Shown piece after piece: positions 37,105 to 45,380 of a stretch of 64,000 nucleotides of DNA. Each line of letters starts with the position of its first letter. Position 1 is the first letter of the stretch. The translations under genes and the position numbers were made by a program. The DNA lies in NCBI GenBank assembly GCA_015075725.1, contig JABTTV010000001.1, positions 744,001 to 808,000 on the forward strand, given 5' to 3'. Source of the DNA: Anaerolineales bacterium. GTDB taxonomy: Bacteria > Chloroflexota > Anaerolineae > Anaerolineales > Villigracilaceae. The notes beneath the pieces were generated by a model. The model saw nothing but the letters and a program-made list of their open reading frames with translations, did no database searches and was not told the origin of the DNA.

Positions 37105-38448
37105 ATGAAGTTGAGTGAATCCGCAGTTGCCTTGAATTTGAATACATCCGCCAAAACTAGAAAGAACGGAAATGCTAATAAATTGGCGTCCGAAGACCGT
37201 GCATTTCATGATTGGTATAGATTTGTCCTTTCCTTTCCGCCGCATTTGGCAAGAGATTACATCAAGGATTTTGGGCTTACCAAGAATAGTGTTGTGCTTG
37301 ATCCATTTTGCGGTACTGGAACAACTCTTGTTGAGGCAAGGCTTTTAGGACTCAAATCTGTTGGTCTGGAAGCTAATTCATTTGCTCATTTTGCCGCTTC
37401 TACAAAATTGGATTGGGATGTTGATGCAGATCAATTGCTCGCAAAATCCAGAGATATTGCCCACACTGCCCTTGAAATGTTGAAGCTTCAAGGGCTTGAT
37501 GATGCTAAGCCTTTTGGAGAAAAACCAAAGAAGCTCAAACTTCGTACCTTGGATGATGATACGGAAAAGCTTATACTTTCGAATTCAATCAGCCCATTGC
37601 CTCTTCATAAAATACTTGTATTGCTTGATTGTCTGAAAGAAATTGAAAAAGAAAAAATTTATAATCACGCGCTTTTGGCATTAGGAAATGCTTTAGTTTA
37701 TAAAATCAGCAATTTGCATTTTGGACCAGAAGTTGGTGTCCGTAACCCTAAGGCTGATGTGTATGTTATAGGGTGTTGGCTTGAGGAAGTTGAAAAGATC
37801 GCTTCAGATCTCAAAACAGTTGAAGGCAAGGAGTTTCCGCAATCTCAAATTTATCTAGGTGATTCACGAGAGATTGCCAGTTTTATCTCTCCCGAGTCGA
37901 TCGATGCAGTTATCACTTCTCCTCCATATCCAAACGAAAAGGACTACACGCGTACAACCCGCTTGGAATCAGTTTTGCTTGGATTTGTTAATTCAAAAGA
38001 AGAATTAAGGGCGTTGAAGAAAACTCTTGTCCGTTCCAATACTCGTGGAGTCTATAAAGCGGATGATGACGACAAATGGATTCAAGATTATCCTGAAATC
38101 CAGAAAATTGCTGACGAAATCGAAGAACGCAGGATTGCCCTTGAAAAAGACTCCGGTTTTGAGAGACTATATGCTCGGGTAACAAAACTTTATTTTGGCG
38201 GCATGGCTCGTCATTTGGCAGATTTACGGCAATTGCTTCGTCCAGGCGCTCAACTGGCTTATGTTGTTGGTGATCAAGCATCTTATTTGCGGGTTATGAT
38301 ACGAACAGGGGAACTTCTTGCGAAAATTGCAGTGGCTTTGGGGTATGAACATGTTCGAACTGATCTTTTTCGAACAAGACTTGCAACTGCCACGAAGGAA
38401 CAACTTCGCGAAGAAGTAGTCATTTTGCGGTGGAATAAAAAGGAGTAG
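37105..38448 (+). CDS. DNA methyltransferase (amino-methylating, TSPPY type)
   Basis: 447 residues. The cofactor motif DPFCGTGTT is at 66-74 and the catalytic TSPPYPNEKDYTRTTRLE at 271-288, so motif I precedes motif IV. TSPPY is typical of cytosine-N4 methyltransferases but also occurs in some adenine-N6 enzymes. GAQLAYVVGDQASYLR near the C-terminus fits a later structural motif. The target sequence cannot be deduced. It is followed after 2 bases by a nuclease-like gene, forming a type II restriction-modification pair. Both genes are AT-rich compared with the chromosome around them and look acquired. Confidence 0.92.
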   Translation: MKLSESAVALNLNTSAKTRKNGNANKLASEDRAFHDWYRFVLSFPPHLARDYIKDFGLTKNSVVLDPFCGTGTTLVEARLLGLKSVGLEANSFAHFAASTKLDWDVDADQLLAKSRDIAHTALEMLKLQGLDDAKPFGEKPKKLKLRTLDDDTEKLILSNSISPLPLHKILVLLDCLKEIEKEKIYNHALLALGNALVYKISNLHFGPEVGVRNPKADVYVIGCWLEEVEKIASDLKTVEGKEFPQSQIYLGDSREIASFISPESIDAVITSPPYPNEKDYTRTTRLESVLLGFVNSKEELRALKKTLVRSNTRGVYKADDDDKWIQDYPEIQKIADEIEERRIALEKDSGFERLYARVTKLYFGGMARHLADLRQLLRPGAQLAYVVGDQASYLRVMIRTGELLAKIAVALGYEHVRTDLFRTRLATATKEQLREEVVILRWNKKE

Positions 38449-38450
38449 CC

Positions 38451-39257
38451 ATGGCTAAGAACAAAGAACCAAATCGTTATTCTCGCTTGATAGAATCTAT
38501 CTTTTCTAAATATTTTCAAGAGGGAATGAACGAAATTACTTTTGCGCGTGATGAAATTGAGCAGGCGGCAAAAGAACTCAAAATTGTTTTACCCAAGAAT
38601 CTTGGTGATGTCCTCTATACTTTTAGGTATAGGTCATCGTTGCCCGAGAGTATTACATCAACTGCTCCCGATGGCTTTGAATGGATAATTCGCCCTGCGG
38701 GACGTTCGAAATACAAACTGGCTCTTGTTCAGCAGTCCATTGTTGTGCCATCCAACATGATGGCAGAGACGAAAATACCTGACGCAACCCCAGGAATTAT
38801 TTCCCGATACGCCTTGAATGATGAGCAGGCTGTACTGGCAAAAATTCGATACAACAGACTCATTGATATATTCACTGGTTTAACTTGTTATTCCCTCCAA
38901 AATCATTTGCGAACTGCCGTGTCCGAAATGGGACAAGTGGAAACTGATGAAATTTACATAGGCATCGATAAGCGCGGTATTCACTATGTGTTGCCAATCC
39001 AAGCCAAAGGTAGAAAAGACAAAATTGGTATTGTGCAAATAGAACAAGACATTCGAGTATGTGAATCTAAATTCCAAAACTTGATTTGCCGCCCAATTGC
39101 TGCTCAGTCGTTGACTGATGATTTGATTGCTCTTTTTGAATTTGAATATGGGGAAGATGAAATCAAGATTGTTTCTGAAAAACACTATAAATTGGTTAAG
39201 TCGAAGGATTTGTCTCTTGAGGATTTGAAATCATACCGAGAAAGATTCCAGGAGTAG
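38451..39257 (+). CDS. Type II restriction endonuclease, PD-(D/E)XK-like
   Basis: 268 residues, no close family recognised. A candidate active site is E164/D166 in QVETDEIYIGID followed by IQAKG with Gln184 and Lys186, spaced like a PD-(D/E)XK core in which Gln replaces the usual acidic residue, as in some known enzymes. The N-terminal part is helical and may read DNA (FARDEIEQAAKELKIVLPKN). It starts 2 bases after the methyltransferase stop on the same strand, which is the main reason for the call. The gene ends 3 bases before the next, chromosomal-type gene. Confidence 0.78.
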   Translation: MAKNKEPNRYSRLIESIFSKYFQEGMNEITFARDEIEQAAKELKIVLPKNLGDVLYTFRYRSSLPESITSTAPDGFEWIIRPAGRSKYKLALVQQSIVVPSNMMAETKIPDATPGIISRYALNDEQAVLAKIRYNRLIDIFTGLTCYSLQNHLRTAVSEMGQVETDEIYIGIDKRGIHYVLPIQAKGRKDKIGIVQIEQDIRVCESKFQNLICRPIAAQSLTDDLIALFEFEYGEDEIKIVSEKHYKLVKSKDLSLEDLKSYRERFQE

Positions 39258-39260
39258 CCC

Positions 39261-40784
39261 ATGACCATCACCCTGAACGGAACCTCCCTCACGATAGAAA
39301 AACTTGTTGCGATTGCACGAGATAACGAGAAAGTAGAACTTGCCCCCGAAGCCCTGGAGCGGATCAAAGTCTGCCGCGCCATGCTGGAGGAGAAACTTGC
39401 CAAAAAAGAAGTCATGTATGGCACGAACACGGGCATCGGTGAGTTTTCAGAGACGATGCTCAACGATGAGCAGGTGAAGGAATTTCAGAAGTATCTTATC
39501 TACAATCATGCCGCTGGCATCGGCGAACCTGCGCCCATCGAGTATGTCCGTGCGGCGCTGGCGGGGCGCATCAACGTCCATGCGCATGGGAATTCCGGTT
39601 GCAGACCCGAGATCACCCTGACACTGGTGGAGATGCTGAACAAAGGCGTCACGCCTGTTGTTTGTCAGAAGGGGTCGGTGGGCGCGAGCGGCGACCTCGC
39701 TCCGATGGCGCAAGCGGCTTTACTGCTCATGGGCGAAGGTGAAGCCTTCTTTAACGGCGACCGACTCCCAGGTCAAGAAGCGATGCGGCGGGCTGGTATC
39801 GAAGCCCCAGGTTTGCAGGCACGTGATGGTCTTGCCGCCATCAACGGCTCCAACCTCCTCACAGCCATGTCCGCCCTCCACATCTATGATATGGAACGCC
39901 TGCTCAGGCAGGCAGAGATTGCGGCGGCGATGTCCATTGAGGCATTGCTCGGCAACATGAAACCGTACAACACAAAGTTGCATGAACTACGTGGCTTTGG
40001 CGGTGCGGTCACGTCTGCGAAGAACATCATGAAGGTCATCGAAGGCTCCGACCTCACCACGGGCAAAATGAAAACCAAAGTGCAGGACGCCTATTCGATG
40101 CGCTCCACGCCGCAGGTCATCGGTGCGGCACGGGATGCAATTGCGTATGCACGCACACAGGTCGAGATCGAACTCAACGGCGTTGGCGATAACCCGATCT
40201 TTATCCCCGAAGATAAGTTGACTCTTACGGGTGCAAACTTTCAGGGTACTCCCGTTTCATTGCCGATGGATATGGCGGGCGCCGCCATCACGATGGTGTG
40301 TGTAATGTCGGAGCGACGCATGAACCGACTGACGAACCCGGCTCTCTCTCAGGGACTGCCTGATTTCCTCGCCCATGAGCCTGGTTTCTACTCTGGGATG
40401 ATGCTCAGCCAATACACTGCCGACCACTTGATCGTCGAACAACGGATTTTATCCACGCCTGCGAGCATTCAATCCATCCCTGCCGCCGCCGATCAAGAGG
40501 ACTTCGTCTCGATGGGCATGAACACCGCCATCAAGAACGGACAGATATTAGATAACGCTTACGGCGTCCTCGGCATCGAATTCATGGCAGCCGCGCAAGC
40601 GCTGGATTTTAGAGAGTTCACGCCGGGCAAAGGTTCGATCAAAGCGCGCGAAGTGATTCGTAAATATGTAGAACATCTCGAAGTAGATCGTCCGCTGTAT
40701 AACGACCACAACGCGATGAAAGAATTGGTAAAACGAGGGGAAATTCTAAGTGAAGTGGAAAAGACGGTGGGCAGGCTGGGATGA
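39261..40784 (+). CDS. hutH: Histidine ammonia-lyase / aromatic amino acid lyase
   Basis: 507 residues, the normal family length. The MIO cofactor forms from ASG at 142-144 within QKGSVGASGDLAPMA. YGTNTGIGEF, NGVGDNPIF and QEDFVSMGMN add the other active-site parts. The enzyme removes ammonia from histidine or an aromatic amino acid. The substrate-selecting pair is Asn82-His83 in YNHAAGIGEP, where histidine lyases usually have Ser-His and tyrosine lyases His-Leu; histidine is likely but not certain. No other hut genes adjoin it. It lies 3 bases after the restriction enzyme gene, whose cassette therefore ends at its very start. The symbol is provisional. Confidence 0.87.
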   Translation: MTITLNGTSLTIEKLVAIARDNEKVELAPEALERIKVCRAMLEEKLAKKEVMYGTNTGIGEFSETMLNDEQVKEFQKYLIYNHAAGIGEPAPIEYVRAALAGRINVHAHGNSGCRPEITLTLVEMLNKGVTPVVCQKGSVGASGDLAPMAQAALLLMGEGEAFFNGDRLPGQEAMRRAGIEAPGLQARDGLAAINGSNLLTAMSALHIYDMERLLRQAEIAAAMSIEALLGNMKPYNTKLHELRGFGGAVTSAKNIMKVIEGSDLTTGKMKTKVQDAYSMRSTPQVIGAARDAIAYARTQVEIELNGVGDNPIFIPEDKLTLTGANFQGTPVSLPMDMAGAAITMVCVMSERRMNRLTNPALSQGLPDFLAHEPGFYSGMMLSQYTADHLIVEQRILSTPASIQSIPAAADQEDFVSMGMNTAIKNGQILDNAYGVLGIEFMAAAQALDFREFTPGKGSIKAREVIRKYVEHLEVDRPLYNDHNAMKELVKRGEILSEVEKTVGRLG

Positions 40785-40842
40785 ATAAAACAAGTCCCGC
40801 TTCAAACCGCCTTATTTTCCGCGTTTGTTTTCTGAAGGCTGA

Positions 40843-43800
40843 TCACAGACTTGGTTCCGGCACCTCATCCAACATGCGCATGAATTCCTCCACCACCTGC
40901 GGGTCGAAGTGCTTGCCCGATTGTTCAAGGATGTATTCGCGCGCGCGTTCCGCCGACCATTTGTCCCGGTAGGGACGATCCGAACGGAGGGCGTCCCAGA
41001 CGTCCACCACGGCGAAGACGCGGGCGGCAAGCGGAATCTGTTCGCCCTTCAACCCGCGCGGGTATCCGCTTCCATCCCATTTTTCGTGATGAGCGTAGGG
41101 AATATCCAGCGCCGGATGCAGATACTTGATGGGCAGCAGCATCTCGAAGGCGTATCGCGGATGCTGGCGCATGAGCTCCCATTCCTCGTCGGTTAACTTG
41201 CCGGGTTTGAGAAGGATGCTGTCGGGGACGCCCAGCTTGCCGATGTCGTGCAACAACGCGCCGCGGTGGATGTGGAGCAATTCCTGTTGACCGATGCGCA
41301 TCCGCCTTGCCAGCTTTTCGGTCAATTCGGTCACGCGCAGGGTGTGACCCTCGGTTTCCTTGTCGCGCAAATCCATGGCGCGCGACCAACCGGAAATGGT
41401 GGCGTCGTACGCCATGGCAAGTTCCTGGTTCGAACGCTGCATACTTTCGAATAACTGCGCGTTGTCCACGGCGATGGCGGCCTGCCCGCCGAGGGTTGCC
41501 AGATAGCTCATCCAGTCCGGGTCGGGGTTCAGAGGCGCGCGGTTGAAAATCTCCAGCACGCCTTTCAACGCTCCCTTGGCAAGCAGGGGCACGCCGAAAT
41601 ATTCCACGAAATCTTCCCCTTCAAGAGAGGACGATCGGGTAAAATCGCCGCCCGCCGCCTGCAGGTCGGGGATATGCAAAACTTTTTGATCCAAGCCGGC
41701 TTTCCAGGCAAGCCCCTGCCCCAACGGCAGGCGCGATTGACGGATTTTTGTCGAACGGAAGCCCTTCCCCGCGACATATTCCAGGGAGAGGTCGACCGGA
41801 TTCATCAAGAGCACGTCGGCGGCGTCCACGCCCAATTGCGAGACGGCTTCCTTCAACAAGACCTCCAGCGAGAGGCGCATGTCGAAGCCCGAGCCGATGG
41901 CGCGGTCGATCTCGTTCAAGGCTGTGATGCGCTGAAGGTGAACCCGAATCTTCCTCTCCGCTTCCTTGCGTTCGGTGATGTCGGTCACCAGCCCTGTCAC
42001 GAGCCTGACCTTCCCATCCTCGCTCAGAATGGGGAAGGCGCGGTCCCAGATCCAGCGCGTCGAACCGTCCGGGCGGCGGATGCGGTATTCCATGTCGGTT
42101 TGTTTGCCTTCCTTCTGTCTTTCCAGGCTGTACAATACGATGGGATGATCTTCGGGCAGGATGTTTTCGAGGAAAGCGCTTGGCTGTATTAGTTCTTCAA
42201 GGGGGCGTCCCCAGATCCGTTCGATGGCGGGGCTGAGGTAGACTTCCCTCTCGTCGTCCGCGTTGGTGATCCAGAATCCCTCTTCGACGTTTTCCGCAAA
42301 CAGGCGGAAGCGTTCCTCCGAATCGCGCAGTTGCTCCTCGGCTTGTTTGCGTTGGGTGATGTCGTTGATCACCGCGAGGAAGGCGCGTTCGTTCCCGGTT
42401 TCGACCAATTGCAAATGGACGTCCACGGGATATAAACTGCCGTCGGCGCGGCGATGGACGGTCTCAAAGTTGAGGATCGGCTTCACGCCCTGAAGCAGCG
42501 GCGCGATCGACTCGCGGAAAGACTCCTCGGTGAACTCCGGCTTCAGGTCGACCGGGGACATCGTCTTCAATTCCTCCAGCGAATATCCCAGGTTGCGGAG
42601 CGCTCCGCGGTTGGCATATTCGAACTTGAGACTGTCGGGGTCGAAGATGTAAATTTCGTTCAGGCTGGCTTCCAGCACGTTCAAGAGACGTTCGCGCGCC
42701 ATCTCCGCCTTTTTGCGCTCAGTGATATCCCTGGCGTAAAGGTTTACGTAATTCTCGCCTTCGACCGGCGCAACAATCACCGAAAAGATTTGTTCGCCGC
42801 AATCCATATCGAGATTTCCCGCCTGCCGATTTTCGATGCGTTCCCTCCATTCCGGGGGCGGATACCCGCCGACTTCGCAGTTCCAGAATGAAAGGAGCGG
42901 GTCGCTGGCAGGGTTAGCGTAGAGCAGTTGCCCGCCTGAGTCGAAGCGCATTACAGGATTGGGATTCTCGGACGGGAAACGCGCCAACGTCCGTATCTCC
43001 TCCTCCGCCTGTTTGCGTTCGGTGATGTCCTGCGCTAGAGCAACCACCACATCCTGCCCAAAGTAAGTACCCTTGTAGAGTCTGACATCCTTGGGAAAGA
43101 CCTCTCCGTTGCTGCGTATGCCCCAGAACTCGAACTGCTGAGGCTGCCCCTTGAATGCGGCTTCCACTGCTTTGGCGACCTCATTCAGATCGTTCCTGCC
43201 CGGCGCGCTCAATGGCTCGGGCGTGTTGCCGATAAAAAATTCCCTTGGGTGGCCGTACATCTTCGTTGCGCCTTCATTGACATCAAGGAACCGCCCATCG
43301 GCATCCTGGATATAAATCGCCTCTGCCACGCTGTTGAAGAGTCCTCGGAAGGTTTTCTCGCTTGTACGCAGCGCCTCCTCCGCAAGTTTGCGTTCGGTGA
43401 TGTCGGTCAGGGAAACCAGCACTTTCGAATAATCGCGTTCGTGCCCCGGAGCGACCACCCAATCGATCAGGACGTTCCGCTCCCGGTCCTGGAATGTTTG
43501 TACCCTGCTCTCGGATCGATAAACAAGCCCGCCGCTGGCGATCGTCAGCAGTTCGTTCTTGAAATTCCTGAGCGATTCCTCTGGGAAGGTTTTCTGCAAT
43601 CCACCCAGCAGTTCGGATTTCCTGTCGGTTTCGTACAAGCCCAGCGCGGCGCGGTTGACGTCGCGAACTTCGACCAGCCGCAAGCACTCTTCGACAACCT
43701 CCTTATGCGCATCGAGATATGCGTCCAGGTCTACCGCGCCTTGTTCTTTGAGCTCTTCAAGGCGGGCTTTCACCCGCGAAAAATCCTCATCCCAGATCGC

Positions 43801-45165
43801 GACCGGCGAATTTTCGAAGAGCAAACGGAAGCGTTCCTCGCTTTCGCGCAGAGATTCATTCACTCTCAACTGTTCGGTGATATCCCTGGTCGTCACGATG
43901 ACCTTGGAATAATCCGCTTCATGACCGGGCACGACTGACCAGGTTAGGCTGATCTCTATCGGTCTGCCGGTCAGGGTCTCATCGCCGCCTTCCCAGCTGC
44001 GGTTGGTCCTGCCCTCTGCAATGGCGATAATGTCTTCCAGGCTGTTGTCCAATTCCCCCTTGCTGTTGGTCTGCCGCGTAACGGCGAGCAATTCCTCCTT
44101 GCTGTTTGCTTCAAACATTTTTACAGCGGTGTTGTTCAAGTCCATTACGCGGATCATATTTTCGCAGCGTAGTAATTCCTCGGGGTGGGAGGCAAAATAC
44201 GCGCGCAGGTCGGCGACGCCTTGTTCCATCAAAGAATCCAGATACTCCTTCACCTCCGAAAAATCCTCCTCCCAAATGGCGATCGGGACATCCTCGAACA
44301 GGGCACGGAAACGCGTCTCGCTCGTCCGCAGGGATTTATTCACTTCCAACCGCTCGGTGATATCGCGCAATATGGCGGTGTAGATTTTCCTGCCGCCAAC
44401 CTCCGCCTGAGAGATGGATATTTCCGCAGGAAATTCCACGCCGTCGGATCGCATGCAGGTAAGCTGTCCAAGCTTCCCCATCGCACGCCGGGTCTGATTG
44501 GTTCGCCCAAAGGCATGGATATGCCTGCGATGCGCCTCGCGGAATCTTTCCGGAATGAACCGGTCCAGCGGCTGACCCATCGCCTCAGCCGCCGGGCAGC
44601 CGAACATCGACTCAGCAGCCGGGTTGAAGAGGATGATGCGCTGGTCTTCATCCAGCGAAATCATGGCGTCCATCGCTGAGTTCACCACACTGGCAAGTTT
44701 TGCCTGACTCTCACGCAGTTTTTCATCCATCCGCTTGCGTTCAGTGACATCGCGGCTGATGCAGATGAACCCGATGGGGTTCCCCTCCTCGTTTCGGACC
44801 ACCGAAACCGAAGACCAGACCCAGATGCGCACCCCGTCTTTGCGGACCCTTGTCACTTCGCCCGACCATTTTCCCATCCGCCGCGCTATGGTCAATGGAT
44901 TGCTTTTTCCATTTACGGTTGGTTTGGTCTTAAGGAGTCTGTTGAAGTTCTTCCCAACCGCCTCTTCCGCCTTCCAGCCAAAGGTATGCTCAGCCGCCGC
45001 ATTCCAGCCAATGATGGTAAAACGGTTGTTCAAGGCGATCATCGCATCGGGGATGTGGTGTGCCATATTAACAATAAAAGTTGAATGGTCTCCGTGAGAT
45101 GCCAAATCCTTTTTAAAGCTTCTCGCCGGTTTTACGCTGGTCTTGATCTTCGATCTCGCGTTCAT
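40843..45165 (-). CDS. Large multi-PAS, GAF, HD-GYP protein
   Basis: 1440 residues from the ATG at 45165; a longer frame reaches 45252 with 29 extra residues that match nothing, and its start also has AGGGA, so the start is not settled. About eight PAS units follow each other, most closed by ITERK-type sequences. Units three and four (EDVPIAIWEEDFSEVKEYL, ENSPVAIWDEDFSRVKARL) are a duplicated pair of unusual type. Then come a GAF domain and an HD-GYP domain with HDIGKLGVPDSILLKPGKL, AHHEKWDGSGYPRGLKG and DVWDALRSDRPYRD. The GAF/HD-GYP part is strongly similar to that of the 906-residue protein at 33-36 kb, so they are paralogues. No membrane segment. The likely product is a c-di-GMP phosphodiesterase with many sensory inputs. 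Confidence 0.93.
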   Translation of the reverse strand: MNARSKIKTSVKPARSFKKDLASHGDHSTFIVNMAHHIPDAMIALNNRFTIIGWNAAAEHTFGWKAEEAVGKNFNRLLKTKPTVNGKSNPLTIARRMGKWSGEVTRVRKDGVRIWVWSSVSVVRNEEGNPIGFICISRDVTERKRMDEKLRESQAKLASVVNSAMDAMISLDEDQRIILFNPAAESMFGCPAAEAMGQPLDRFIPERFREAHRRHIHAFGRTNQTRRAMGKLGQLTCMRSDGVEFPAEISISQAEVGGRKIYTAILRDITERLEVNKSLRTSETRFRALFEDVPIAIWEEDFSEVKEYLDSLMEQGVADLRAYFASHPEELLRCENMIRVMDLNNTAVKMFEANSKEELLAVTRQTNSKGELDNSLEDIIAIAEGRTNRSWEGGDETLTGRPIEISLTWSVVPGHEADYSKVIVTTRDITEQLRVNESLRESEERFRLLFENSPVAIWDEDFSRVKARLEELKEQGAVDLDAYLDAHKEVVEECLRLVEVRDVNRAALGLYETDRKSELLGGLQKTFPEESLRNFKNELLTIASGGLVYRSESRVQTFQDRERNVLIDWVVAPGHERDYSKVLVSLTDITERKLAEEALRTSEKTFRGLFNSVAEAIYIQDADGRFLDVNEGATKMYGHPREFFIGNTPEPLSAPGRNDLNEVAKAVEAAFKGQPQQFEFWGIRSNGEVFPKDVRLYKGTYFGQDVVVALAQDITERKQAEEEIRTLARFPSENPNPVMRFDSGGQLLYANPASDPLLSFWNCEVGGYPPPEWRERIENRQAGNLDMDCGEQIFSVIVAPVEGENYVNLYARDITERKKAEMARERLLNVLEASLNEIYIFDPDSLKFEYANRGALRNLGYSLEELKTMSPVDLKPEFTEESFRESIAPLLQGVKPILNFETVHRRADGSLYPVDVHLQLVETGNERAFLAVINDITQRKQAEEQLRDSEERFRLFAENVEEGFWITNADDEREVYLSPAIERIWGRPLEELIQPSAFLENILPEDHPIVLYSLERQKEGKQTDMEYRIRRPDGSTRWIWDRAFPILSEDGKVRLVTGLVTDITERKEAERKIRVHLQRITALNEIDRAIGSGFDMRLSLEVLLKEAVSQLGVDAADVLLMNPVDLSLEYVAGKGFRSTKIRQSRLPLGQGLAWKAGLDQKVLHIPDLQAAGGDFTRSSSLEGEDFVEYFGVPLLAKGALKGVLEIFNRAPLNPDPDWMSYLATLGGQAAIAVDNAQLFESMQRSNQELAMAYDATISGWSRAMDLRDKETEGHTLRVTELTEKLARRMRIGQQELLHIHRGALLHDIGKLGVPDSILLKPGKLTDEEWELMRQHPRYAFEMLLPIKYLHPALDIPYAHHEKWDGSGYPRGLKGEQIPLAARVFAVVDVWDALRSDRPYRDKWSAERAREYILEQSGKHFDPQVVEEFMRMLDEVPEPSL

Positions 45166-45380
45166 TGATGCCTCGCAACATTTCGGTAAATTTCCCCCCG
45201 GGGATAAAAGGAAAGCATCATAAATATAACCCCCCCGCGCTTTCACTGTCATTACAATTCCCTAACATCCAAGCCGATGTGAGCGCTTTCTTTCACAATA
45301 GGCATTCGCAATGCTTGTGATCCGGTTCCTGCCCGCATTTAGCGTCACAACGAATTCCCCGAATTCAATCAGATCCCCGA

